Assembly: GCF_004123845.1 (NCBI RefSeq)
Contig: NZ_NBDP01000036.1
Coordinates: 124,001-188,000, forward strand
Reading direction: 5' to 3'
Length of the DNA: 64,000 nt
Source of the DNA: Allobosea sp. Tri-44
GTDB taxonomy: Bacteria > Pseudomonadota > Alphaproteobacteria > Rhizobiales > Beijerinckiaceae
Both the position numbers and the translations under genes were made by a program. The notes under the pieces were generated by a model that was not told the origin of the DNA, searched no databases, and saw nothing but the letters and a program-made list of their open reading frames with translations. How positions within the stretch are numbered: the first letter of the stretch is position 1; each line of letters starts with the position of its first letter. Shown here in pieces: positions 17,958 to 28,852 of this stretch.

Positions 17958-18457
17958 AGTTCAAGGAGATGCTAGCCGACAAGGAGTGGCCGGTCTCTCT
18001 GGTTTTGGCAGGGGTCAAAGCAGCTAAGTTCGTTGAGGAATACAACGAACTGCGCCGGCGCACTCCGATAATCGAGGTTCGCCGCCTCGACAATGCTCGT
18101 CGTCAGCATATGGCGATTCTGCTGCAGAACTTCGAAAAGAAGCTAGGCTTCGCGGAGAAGCTTGATCTCCACCTCGGTGACTATCCGGAGCGGATGATTC
18201 ATGCGACCGACGGAGAGGTCGGCCGCGTTGCCGATCTCTTCAAGCTTGCTGGGGTCGGTCCCTGGATGGCCGGCCGGTCAATGACCGTGCAGGACTTGGC
18301 TGCGGCTGCGGAGGCGATCGGGCTCTGCGACGTGAAGTCCAATCCTTTCCGTGTGGCCGACCTGTCGAAGCTGAAAAAGAAGAAAAAGTCCCTTGAGGAC
18401 TATGATCGAACGCTCCTGCGGGGGAACCAGCGTCCTTCGGTCGAGGATAGAGAGTGA
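17954..18457 (+). CDS. tnsC: TnsC/TniB-type AAA+ regulator, C-terminal part (split gene)
   Basis: 167 aa if initiated at the ATG that overlaps the upstream TGA (ATGA). It starts inside what should be the helix after Walker B and contains the sensor-1 strand WPVSLVLAGV, then the TniB-like RRTPIIEVRRLDN and a helical lid. The last part ends in a lysine-rich LKKKKKSLEDY. Alone it has no nucleotide-binding loop, so it can only act as a separate subunit or as the C-terminal half of a frameshift product. The stop overlaps the GTG start of the first tniQ gene. Confidence 0.78.
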   Translation: MKFKEMLADKEWPVSLVLAGVKAAKFVEEYNELRRRTPIIEVRRLDNARRQHMAILLQNFEKKLGFAEKLDLHLGDYPERMIHATDGEVGRVADLFKLAGVGPWMAGRSMTVQDLAAAAEAIGLCDVKSNPFRVADLSKLKKKKKSLEDYDRTLLRGNQRPSVEDRE

Positions 18458-20343
18458 GGCTCGCAACCCTCCCGGTTCGCCCGATTCGTCATTCGGGTGA
18501 ACCGGCCTACGCTTATTGCGCGAGGATAGGGGCGACGAACGGCCTGAAGACGCTAACCGACTGCGGTTACGTCTTTGGCTTCCGGTCATTCGAGATCATC
18601 CAGGGCAAAGGCCTAGAATGCGTTGCGGAACTGGCGGGCCAGGATATCGCTGCCTTGTCGTTCGACACAGCGAAAACCGCTCCTGACAGCGTTGAGCTGC
18701 GCGGCGAGCGACTGTTCAGAAGGCAGTGGAGCATCGCTTCACATTGCAAGGTTTGCCCGGGATGCGTTCGTCAGGACGTGGCGACGCCTGAGCAGTTTCG
18801 CCGGCGCTTTCCGAGAGCGTGGCGCCGGACCTTCTGGGACCTAAGAGCCATCGATGTATGCTTGGAGCATTCAGCGCGACTCATCGACGCCTGTGAAGCA
18901 TGTGGCGAAGCTCTGTCCTATGAGAACGCCTCGGTCGGCCGATGCCCGCTGGGGCACGACATAGCGCGGTTCATCTGTGAAGCGGTTCCGGAAGGCGAGA
19001 CGCTCGGAGCTCGGTATATCATGGGCAGGCTCGGCTTCGCGGACCGGGTAGCCTCTGCACTTCTCGATGACCTCGAACTGGGTCGCGCGATCACGACGAT
19101 GGAGGCCGTGGGACGAGCCGCCATGGGGATAGAGCGGTTTGCCGAGGAGGCTTCAAACGCTTCGTCCGGTGCGATCCTCTCTGCAGGCTTCAATGCCATG
19201 CAGGGACTGTCTGAGCGGCTGCCGGTGATCCTAGACGGACTCGTTGCTCTGTCCGGGCAGCGCCCCTGGCGATGGGGCTTGCTGAAGGCTTATGGCGAAT
19301 TCTACGAGTGGGTGATGGACGAGCCGCAATCTGCGGTCGCCCATGCGTTGCGTGCTGGAATTGTGGAGCACGCGCAGGCTTCGGACCAGGTCACCTTCAA
19401 AGCCAATACCAACGTCGCCGGCGTGGTGATGGCGACCTCGAAATATGTTCCGCTGGCTGAAGCGGCGGCGGAATGCGGCATGGGCACTGAGCGCTTCCGT
19501 CGTTTCTGTGAGGCGCAGGGCGTTCTCCCGAGCGCGAGGCTTCGCCAGGGGGAGAGTGCACGGATCTCCCGAGCGTTCGTGGATCAGTTCAAGGACATGG
19601 TCTCCGAGTGCTTCAATGCCACCGAGCTCGAAATCGCGCTTGGAGTGTCGTCTGCAGCCGCCAGGGCCATCGTCGATGCTGGCCTTGTCGACCCGATCCT
19701 CCCGGCTGAGCAGCGCCGTGAGCTCAAATTCAACATCGCGCTCTTTTCCGTCCAATCGGTTCGCAGGCTGATTGACGACCTCGCGGCAAGGATCGAACTG
19801 AGCGGAGAAAATCTCACCGCTCTGCCAAAAGCCGCTGCGACGGTGCGATTTGCTACGAGCAAGGCCGTCGAACTCGTCCTGTCGGGGCGGCTGTCTATCA
19901 GAGGCTACGACGGCAGCGCGCCAGGGCTTCAGGCTTTTCTGATCGACCGCTCCGAACTCTCGAAGGCAATCGGCAAGCAGCTATCCGATGAATACGTGCC
20001 GATCACGGTTGCGGCGGACCAGATTGGCATCAAGGGCGAGACCGCTCGGGCTTTGCGAGATCACAACCTACTCGACACAACCCGCCATCGAAACAGCCTT
20101 CTCGTGCGGCGGGACACCCTCCAGAAATTCGTCGACGACCACGTGACGTCGCAAAGCCTCGCAGCCAAGGGCGGCTTCGGCTCGGCAAGCGCCGCGACAA
20201 AGCAACTCAAAAAGGTCGGCCTCAGTCCGATCTTGCCTGTCGAGCTCGCTCGGCAAGCCATTTTCCGTCGGTCTGATGCCGAGGCGGCTCTGGATCGATG
20301 GCATCGACTCGAATCTGGCGCACCACGCGCTACCGAACACTGA
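18454..20343 (+). CDS. tniQ: TniQ/TnsD-family target-site selector 1 with tandem winged-helix units
   Basis: 629 aa from the GTG overlapping tnsC. Residues 1-180 are the TniQ domain: PIRHSGEPAYAYCARI at the start, then a zinc-binding set of CKVCPGC (about 99), CLEH (about 136), CEACGE (about 147) and CPLGHD. From about residue 331 onward come some five repeats of 50-60 residues, each an HTH followed by a wing-like strand pair, such as VPITVAADQIGIKGETARAL. TniQ proteins bridge target DNA and TnsC. Proteins with added DNA-binding domains (TnsD type) select a fixed site. The target cannot be read from the sequence. Confidence 0.85.
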   Translation: MRLATLPVRPIRHSGEPAYAYCARIGATNGLKTLTDCGYVFGFRSFEIIQGKGLECVAELAGQDIAALSFDTAKTAPDSVELRGERLFRRQWSIASHCKVCPGCVRQDVATPEQFRRRFPRAWRRTFWDLRAIDVCLEHSARLIDACEACGEALSYENASVGRCPLGHDIARFICEAVPEGETLGARYIMGRLGFADRVASALLDDLELGRAITTMEAVGRAAMGIERFAEEASNASSGAILSAGFNAMQGLSERLPVILDGLVALSGQRPWRWGLLKAYGEFYEWVMDEPQSAVAHALRAGIVEHAQASDQVTFKANTNVAGVVMATSKYVPLAEAAAECGMGTERFRRFCEAQGVLPSARLRQGESARISRAFVDQFKDMVSECFNATELEIALGVSSAAARAIVDAGLVDPILPAEQRRELKFNIALFSVQSVRRLIDDLAARIELSGENLTALPKAAATVRFATSKAVELVLSGRLSIRGYDGSAPGLQAFLIDRSELSKAIGKQLSDEYVPITVAADQIGIKGETARALRDHNLLDTTRHRNSLLVRRDTLQKFVDDHVTSQSLAAKGGFGSASAATKQLKKVGLSPILPVELARQAIFRRSDAEAALDRWHRLESGAPRATEH

Positions 20344-20364
20344 CTGGCCGATGGGATTGTGAGC

Positions 20365-23301
20365 ATGAGGATCAACTACGTTGCCGTTTATCCCGCTCGT
20401 CAGGATGGGGAACCTGCATACGCCCATTTGATGCGTGTGGCTCAAGCCAACGGCGTCAAGCGCGTTGCGACTCTGGCGACAAACCTCGGTCTGGAATCAT
20501 ATCGCCTGCATATGCGGTCGTCTCTGGAGACGATCGCGCACGTCGGCCGCTCGGATACGGTCAGCCTCGCGCATGACACGGCCACTGATGATCGCGACAT
20601 CGTCACCCTTCGCGGAGAAACGCTCAGACGCGGTACGCAGTGGGCCTCGCTTGGCATCCGGCGTGCTTGTCCGGCGTGCTACGCCGAGGACAAGAGGGCA
20701 GTCGAACCCTATAAGCGCCGGCTGCCCCGGGCGTGGCACCGGACCTGGTGGGACGTGACCGCGGTCACGGCTTGTCCGGTCCACTATTGCCGGCTGATCT
20801 CCCGCTGCCCGCAGTGCTCCGAGCCATTCGATCCGGGTCGCGGGTCGATCGATCGATGCCCGAATAATCATGACATCAGCCGTTTCGAATGCGTTCCGGC
20901 CGACGCTCAAGAGGTTCGGTCGTCAGCGTATATCGTCGGGCGGCTGGGCGGGGGACCGCGCATCAATGTGCCCGCTCTCGACGACATGCCTCTGCACTGG
21001 GCGATCGAGACCATGGAGGTGATCGGCTACGCAGCAACAGAACGTAGCTTCGTAAAGCAGCACGGCGATAGCCGAGGAGCGTCCAGCCAGTCGTGCGGCA
21101 TTGGGCTGTCGGTCGTGGAGGATCTCGGTATCGCTGCTCCCAAGCTCGTTGCGGGGTTGAGGGAGGGGGCTCATACGGTCCGGGGCTCCGGCAAGCAGAA
21201 GGCTTACGGTGGTTTCGACACGTGGGCGTTCGGACTTCCCGACGGCGCACTAAAGCGCCACCTGACCAAGGCCATCGAACGGGATATGGCAGCCGCTGGT
21301 ATCGGCAGGGCCATTCGCATCGTGCCAGTGGAAGCCTCCGGGATCAGTCTCTCCAAGGCGGCGCAGATGATCGGGACAAATGTCGACTGGGTTCGACGTG
21401 TGGCTGTCGAAAAAGGGTTTATCGAGCCGCGGAGGCGCTGGAAGGGAGCGCCAATCACTTTATCAGAGCAGACTGTTGAGATTCTCCGGCACGAGAAGGA
21501 CGCTTGGCTGAATCTCGAAGAGACCGCGGCTCGGTTGCGCGTTGATGTTTACGCCATGCGGCGATTGCTGGACGCGGGGCACTTGGACGGAATCACCTCG
21601 GAAAACCCCCGGTTCGAAGCCACCTCCGGCGCGCACCAGTGGCGGATTTCGCCGGAAACAATCGACGGCTTCATTGCCAAGCTGGCGGGCACGCTAGACG
21701 AGAGCGTGAGTCCATCTTTGTCGTTAATCGAGGCCAGCTTCGCCGCATCCAAGAGTCTGACTCGCGTTGTGGGCTTGATCCTGCGGGGGCATCTTTGTGT
21801 ATGCGCCATCGACGAGGCCGCCGAAGGCCTGGCTCGCTTGAAGGTCCGCGTCGTCGACATAAAGACGGCGTTGCAGAAAGATCGCGGGGATATGCGCACC
21901 TTCCTCGAGGCCAGCGCTGAGATCGGGCTTACGCCGGCCGCGGCGAAAGAGGTCCGCGATGCTGGCTACCTCCCTTTCACAAAGACGGGGCGCCGGTATG
22001 CCGTGTCGAAACAGGACATCGATGAGTTCAACGACCTCTACACGACATCCAGCAAGCTTGCAGAGAAGTTCGGTCTGCTGGGCTGGCAATCGGCGGATCA
22101 GCTGCTGAGAACCATAGGTGTCAAAGCCGTCGGCGACCGGGATTTCGCAAAGCGCTTCATCTACCACCGTAAGGAAACCGAGGAAGCAATTCGGGGATGG
22201 TCCCAGTCCGAAACCAAGGCCGAGTCGTATTCCGCCGGCGGATGGCTGACACCAAAGCATGCCCTCAATCAGCTTCAGGTTCCTTACATCCTGGGGATGG
22301 AGCTCATAGCGGCCGGTATTCTGCCGAGTGAAGATAACAGTCGCGGGCGGCGCCTCAGCGAGGAAGCTGTCAGCGAGTTTCGTGCCCGCTACCTCACCAC
22401 TGTCGAAGCCGGAGAGCTCCTCGGCTGTACCGCCCAAAAGGCAATCAACCTGCTCCGCGAGCAGAAGCTGGTGGCTGGTCCACCGGACTACTCGGGGTAT
22501 TTGTACGAGCGGAAATCCGCGTTGGAGGCGATCGAACGCCTGAACTCTGTGGTGGTAGAGGAGCCGCCGCGCTTCGAGTTCGACCCCGACGAGCACATCA
22601 CTGCGTCCCAGATCACGGAACTCGTTGGCATCAATCGCGACACGATCACCTTTCTGGAAAAGAAGGGACTTCTCTCGTCCGCCCGACAGGGCGGCCAGTT
22701 CTATTTTTCGGCGACCCAACTCGCCGCCTTCCGTGAGCGATATCTAGGCGGAAGGGACGTCGTTGAGGCGCTGGCGGCGAACACCAAAGACCCTGGGATG
22801 AACCCAGTTTGGTTCTCGAAGCGCCTCGGGCTGAAGTCGGCCTTCGGCCCTCCCGAGATCAAGGCCTACATTTTCAACCGCGACGAGTTCGTGGAGGCAG
22901 TCCGCCAGTACGAAGTCGAGCGGCAAGCGGACGAAGATCGACAGGCGAAAATCGCAGAAATCCCCGTCCTCCTATCTCGGGATGTAGGAGCGAGGCTCAG
23001 AATCGTCTCAAAATTGATGGCCAATCTGGTTAGAGCTGGCATCCTTCGAGGCGAAAAGCGCGGCCTTTCCGTCGTCTTCACCCTTGAGGAAGTCGAGCGG
23101 TTTGAAAAAACCTACATCCTGGCTACGGAAGCCTCGGAGCACATCGGCAAAAAGGGCTCCATGACCGCGGTTGCCGCTCTGCAGCGGCTGGGCGTGCCTC
23201 CGATCGCCCCGTATTCAGAGCTTGGAGGCTACATTTACAATCGGGAGCAGGCTCTGCGTGCCCTTGATGGGCTCACACACAATCTTTGGTCAGCGGCCTG
23301 A
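20365..23301 (+). CDS. tniQ: TniQ/TnsD-family target-site selector 2 with about eleven tandem winged-helix units
   Basis: 978 aa from the ATG at 20365; a GTG at 20359 is also possible. The N-terminal TniQ domain parallels its neighbour: DGEPAYAHLMRVAQANG, CPACYAED, CPVHY, CPQCSE and CPNNHD. From about residue 326 to the end I count roughly eleven repeats of 50-60 residues, each an HTH (for example ITASQITELVGINRDTITFL or RDVGARLRIVSKLMANLV), a GLL/AGIL turn, a wing with aromatic-rich strands, and a closing helix. This resembles MerR/excisionase-type winged helices in tandem. It is almost twice the length of Tn7 TnsD (about 508 aa). A protein of this type could read a long, fixed DNA site. Confidence 0.85.
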   Translation: MRINYVAVYPARQDGEPAYAHLMRVAQANGVKRVATLATNLGLESYRLHMRSSLETIAHVGRSDTVSLAHDTATDDRDIVTLRGETLRRGTQWASLGIRRACPACYAEDKRAVEPYKRRLPRAWHRTWWDVTAVTACPVHYCRLISRCPQCSEPFDPGRGSIDRCPNNHDISRFECVPADAQEVRSSAYIVGRLGGGPRINVPALDDMPLHWAIETMEVIGYAATERSFVKQHGDSRGASSQSCGIGLSVVEDLGIAAPKLVAGLREGAHTVRGSGKQKAYGGFDTWAFGLPDGALKRHLTKAIERDMAAAGIGRAIRIVPVEASGISLSKAAQMIGTNVDWVRRVAVEKGFIEPRRRWKGAPITLSEQTVEILRHEKDAWLNLEETAARLRVDVYAMRRLLDAGHLDGITSENPRFEATSGAHQWRISPETIDGFIAKLAGTLDESVSPSLSLIEASFAASKSLTRVVGLILRGHLCVCAIDEAAEGLARLKVRVVDIKTALQKDRGDMRTFLEASAEIGLTPAAAKEVRDAGYLPFTKTGRRYAVSKQDIDEFNDLYTTSSKLAEKFGLLGWQSADQLLRTIGVKAVGDRDFAKRFIYHRKETEEAIRGWSQSETKAESYSAGGWLTPKHALNQLQVPYILGMELIAAGILPSEDNSRGRRLSEEAVSEFRARYLTTVEAGELLGCTAQKAINLLREQKLVAGPPDYSGYLYERKSALEAIERLNSVVVEEPPRFEFDPDEHITASQITELVGINRDTITFLEKKGLLSSARQGGQFYFSATQLAAFRERYLGGRDVVEALAANTKDPGMNPVWFSKRLGLKSAFGPPEIKAYIFNRDEFVEAVRQYEVERQADEDRQAKIAEIPVLLSRDVGARLRIVSKLMANLVRAGILRGEKRGLSVVFTLEEVERFEKTYILATEASEHIGKKGSMTAVAALQRLGVPPIAPYSELGGYIYNREQALRALDGLTHNLWSAA

Positions 23302-23727
23302 GACGTAAGTCCCGAGCAATGCGGAATCCCAACTGCCCGGATCCGGATTGTCACGGCGCCTTCTTGGTACGCTTCTGCTTTCGAGCGTGTGCGCGTAGTT
23401 CGCGCACCCGTTGCTTACTGGCGTCGGCCAGTTGGGCATGATTGCGTTCACCCTCCTGGGTGAGCGCAACCGACGCCTGCCTTTTCAGAGCCGGTTTCCT
23501 CTGTTCCGGCGATTGTGACGGCCGCTCGGTCAATTCTCGTTCCAATCAATAGGGCGGTCTGAGCTGCAACTACCGTGGCCTCATGTCAGTGAGACACACC
23601 GCTGACGATGCCGGGAGGCATCGTCAGCGAGCTCAAGCCACGAACTGATCAGGTCACGCCCGGGTCGGCCCAGTCAGCTCCCACATCTGCTCGATACTCG
23701 CGCCGCCTCACTAGCGGCCCCAACGAC
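23302..23727. other. 426-bp intergenic stretch after tniQ2
   Basis: No convincing gene. A minus-strand frame (23351-23545) would need a TTG start and encodes a lysine- and arginine-rich 64-aa chain without a recognised domain. The only clear structure is the 13-bp hairpin at 23600-23629. Confidence 0.5.
23600..23629. terminator. perfect 13-bp hairpin between tniQ2 and the transposon end
   Basis: CGCTGACGATGCC (23600-23612), loop GGGA and the exact reverse complement (23617-23629). No T-run follows on either strand, so a factor-independent terminator is uncertain. It may end transcripts entering from tniQ2 or gyrB, or serve the element in another way. Confidence 0.4.
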
Positions 23728-23798
23728 CTGAGTCGATGATCTACGTCATTTGAGTCCGGATACCTGGCCAGAGAGTCAGGCTTTAGGGTGCCCCTACA
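23728..23798 (-). mobile_element. probable right-hand terminal end of the Tn7-like element
   Basis: Read on the minus strand from 23798, the sequence begins TGTAGGGGCACCCTAAAG, which resembles the known Tn7 end (TGTGGGCGGACAATAAAG) in its TGT, GGG and TAAAG positions. GACTC occurs three times on that strand, at 23777-23773, 23756-23752 and 23734-23730, spaced 21 and 22 bp, as for transposase-binding sites in Tn7. The end lies 12 bp beyond the gyrB stop codon. The flank AGCGG (23799-23803) would be the 5-bp target duplication, but no matching copy was found at a left end. Confidence 0.6.
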
Positions 23799-23810
23799 AG
23801 CGGCGCGGTC

Positions 23811-26312
<2,502 letters not shown>

Positions 26313-26363
26313 TCAGGATGGCTTTTTCACATGCGCACGCACGCGTACGCGAGAGTGGCGGAT

Positions 26364-28202
26364 TTAGCCAGAGAATGTCGCGATCGCATCCAGGAAAACC
26401 TCGCCGTACTGGGCGAGCTTGCGTTCGCCGACGCCTTCGATAGCCCGCATCTCTTCGAGGCCGAGCGGGCGCTCGCGCGCCATCGCAATGAGCGTCCGGT
26501 CGGTGAAGATGATGTAGGCGGCGACGCCTTCCTCGCGGGCGATGCTCAGCCTGAGTTGGCGCAGGTGCTCGAACAGGGCGGCGATGTCGCCGTCGAGTCC
26601 GTCGGCGCGTGCCGCCTCGCGCTGGCCGCGGCGCGAGCGCCGTTCGGCAAGCGGGTCGACGCGCAGCGCGATCGGCTCGCGGCCGAACAGGATGTCCTCG
26701 CCCTTCGCCGTCAGGCAGAAGCCGCCATGCTCGACGCTGGCCTCGGCAAGCGCACCGGCGGCGAAGAGCTTTCGCGTCAGCGCCATCCAGGCGCCCTTGG
26801 ACTTGTCTGTGCCGACGCCGAAGGTCTTCAACCCGTCATGGTTCTGGCGGCGGATCGTATCGGTAGTCGTGCCGGTCAGGATGTCGGCGAGGTGGCCGGC
26901 GCCGAAGCGCTGGCCCGACCGGATGACGGCCGAGAGCAGCTTGCGCGCGTCGAGCGTGGCATCGGTGAGTTCGGGAGTAGCGGGTCCGCAGAGGTCGCAG
27001 CGGAACGGCGCATCGCCATGCCGACAGGGCGTGACGGCCTCGCCGAAATAGGACAGCAGGGCCGAGCGCCGGCAGAGCGCCGATTCGCACAGGTCGATCA
27101 TCGCATTGAGGCGCTTGTGCTCGATGCGCCGGCGTTCCTCGTCGATCTGCTTCTCGTCGATCTGGCGGCGGCGCAACGCCATGTCGTCGACGCCGTAGAG
27201 GGTCAGCGTATCCGCGGGCAGGCCGTCGCGGCCGGCACGGCCGATCTCCTGGTAGTAGCTCTCGATCGAGCCTGGCATGTCGGCATGGACGACGAAGCGG
27301 ACATCCGGCTTGTTGATGCCCATGCCGAAGGCGATAGTGGCGCAGACGACGACGCCGTCCTCCTGCAGGAAGATGTCCTGGTTGCGGTTGCGCTCCGCCT
27401 GCTCCAGCCCGGCATGATAGGCATAGGCCTTCCAGCCCTTCTCGCTCAGGCCTGCAGCCAACCGCTCGGTGCGCCCGCGCGAGGAGCAGTAGACGATGCC
27501 CGAGCCGCCGCGATGGACCTTCAGGAAATCGTCGATCTGCCGGCGCGGCTGCTCCTTCGGCGCGAAGGCGAGCTTCAGGTTAGGCCGGTCGAAGGAATGG
27601 ATGACGAGATGCGGCGGCGCCGGGAACAGTTGCTGGGCGATGTCGTCGCGCGTCTGGCGGTCGGCCGTCGCCGTCAGTGCCGTCACCGGGACGTCGCCGA
27701 GCGCCTCGCGCACCTTCGAGAGCAGCCGGTACTCCGGGCGGAAGTCGTGGCCCCATTGCGAGACGCAATGCGCCTCGTCGATGGCGAGGCGAGTTACGCC
27801 CAGGCGGCGCAGGCGGGCGACCAGCCCCTCTCCTGCCAGCCGCTCGGGCGAGACGAAGAGCAGTCTGAGCTCGCCGGCGTTGAGCTTCGTCCATGCTTCG
27901 CTCGCCTCAGCTTCGCTGTTCATCGAGTTGAGCGAGGCGGCGGAGACGCCGGCGCGCACCAGCTGGCCGACCTGGTCGCGCATCAGGGCGATCAGCGGCG
28001 AGACCACCAGCGTCAACCCGCCGGCGACCAGAGCCGGCAGCTGGTAGCACATCGATTTGCCCGAGCCGGTCGGCATCACCGCGAAGACATCGCGGCCGGC
28101 GAGCGCAGCCTCGATCACCTCCCATTGCCCGGGGCGGAAATCATCATAGCCGAAGACCGACTTCAGGATCGCGCGGGCTTCTGATTCGCGGGGCGACGAC
28201 AT
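26364..28202 (-). CDS. recQ: ATP-dependent DNA helicase RecQ
   Basis: 612 aa. Helicase motifs in order: FGYDDFRPGQWEVIEAALAG (motif 0), Walker A MPTGSGKSMCYQ, DEAH in LAIDEAHCVSQWGHDFRPEY, TATADRQT, and QEIGRAGRDGLPA in motif VI. The RQC zinc site follows (cysteines in CESALCRRSALLSYFGE and CDLCGP). The HRDC domain is at the C-terminus (RPLGLEEMRAIEGVGERK). It unwinds DNA 3' to 5' in recombination and fork repair. Length is typical. Confidence 0.95.
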   Translation of the reverse strand: MSSPRESEARAILKSVFGYDDFRPGQWEVIEAALAGRDVFAVMPTGSGKSMCYQLPALVAGGLTLVVSPLIALMRDQVGQLVRAGVSAASLNSMNSEAEASEAWTKLNAGELRLLFVSPERLAGEGLVARLRRLGVTRLAIDEAHCVSQWGHDFRPEYRLLSKVREALGDVPVTALTATADRQTRDDIAQQLFPAPPHLVIHSFDRPNLKLAFAPKEQPRRQIDDFLKVHRGGSGIVYCSSRGRTERLAAGLSEKGWKAYAYHAGLEQAERNRNQDIFLQEDGVVVCATIAFGMGINKPDVRFVVHADMPGSIESYYQEIGRAGRDGLPADTLTLYGVDDMALRRRQIDEKQIDEERRRIEHKRLNAMIDLCESALCRRSALLSYFGEAVTPCRHGDAPFRCDLCGPATPELTDATLDARKLLSAVIRSGQRFGAGHLADILTGTTTDTIRRQNHDGLKTFGVGTDKSKGAWMALTRKLFAAGALAEASVEHGGFCLTAKGEDILFGREPIALRVDPLAERRSRRGQREAARADGLDGDIAALFEHLRQLRLSIAREEGVAAYIIFTDRTLIAMARERPLGLEEMRAIEGVGERKLAQYGEVFLDAIATFSG

Positions 28203-28328
28203 GGCCCGGATGTGCCGGATTCGCGCAGCGAAGGCCAGCCGCCTTGCGATTCCGTCCCCGGTTCCCGCAAGCCCGCTTGATCGGCCGCGGTCTGTGCCTC
28301 ACGCTGCGGCAGCCCGGCAAGGAGGGTC

Positions 28329-28846
28329 ATGATGCGCCTGCCCTTCGTCGCCCTGATGGTTGTATTGGCAGCTCCAGCGCACGCTCGGCCGTTGAGCGCG
28401 AATTGCCACCTAAGGGAAACGCCTGCTGGGAGCGCAGCTACGATGCCGCTCATCTCGCCAGCCATCCCCGGCAGAAGGTCACGCGAATTCGGCTGCTGCA
28501 CAGCCCCCGGAACTGGCAACCGGGCGAAGGCGGCAGCCTCTACGTCATGCTCTACATCAACCTGCGCGAGCGCGTGAACGCAGGGCAAAACTTCGACTAT
28601 CAGCTCAGCGGCTTCTGCCGGGCAGCCGGGCAGAGCCTGCGCTGCGTGCCCGAATGGGAGGCCGGCAGCTGGCGGATCGAACGCGGACCGAACGGGGCGC
28701 TCGACATCCGCAATGCCGGCATCACCGCCAATCCGAACCCCTATGATGCCGAGGAGATCGCTGACGATGCAGTCAGTATTCCAGCCAAGCCCGACGACGG
28801 GCTCTGGCGCCTGTCGCCGGCAAGCGGGCGCTGCGAGATCGAGTAG
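28329..28846 (+). pseudogene. frameshifted gene for a putative secreted protein
   Basis: A strong AAGGAGGG site precedes the ATG at 28329, which opens a clear signal peptide: MMRLPFVALMVVLAAPAHA. The rest of that frame is nonsense. The continuation lies in a different frame with SAVERELPPKGNACWERSYD and a well-formed C-terminal domain (SLYVMLYINLRERVN, GFCRAAGQSLRCVPEWEAG, ending SGRCEIE with paired cysteines). The frames join near 28378-28390. It could be a real inactivating mutation or a sequencing error. I do not recognise the family; a periplasmic or secreted protein is likely. It lies just upstream of and convergent with the FMN reductase gene. Confidence 0.65.
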
Positions 28847-28852
28847 CCGGGC

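Larger units (their letters stand above)
10245..23798 (+). mobile_element. Tn7-like transposon (left boundary not resolved)
   Basis: The tnsA-tnsB-tnsC-tniQ-tniQ gene set, a terminal sequence next to gyrB and cargo genes with shared regulatory motifs define a Tn7-like element. The left coordinate given is only the first gene I assign to it; the true end lies to the left, possibly near 9.7-10.2 kb, and could even lie outside the window. No CRISPR array or cas genes are present, so targeting should depend on the TniQ proteins alone. Confidence 0.75.

Noticed and set aside
14236-23301. CRISPR-associated transposon
   Set aside because: No cas genes and no repeat-spacer array are present in the window; the two TniQ proteins carry their own DNA-binding arrays.
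23351-23545. 64-aa lysine/arginine-rich minus-strand frame in the transposon terminus
   Set aside because: It needs a TTG start and has no clear ribosome-binding site or domain.
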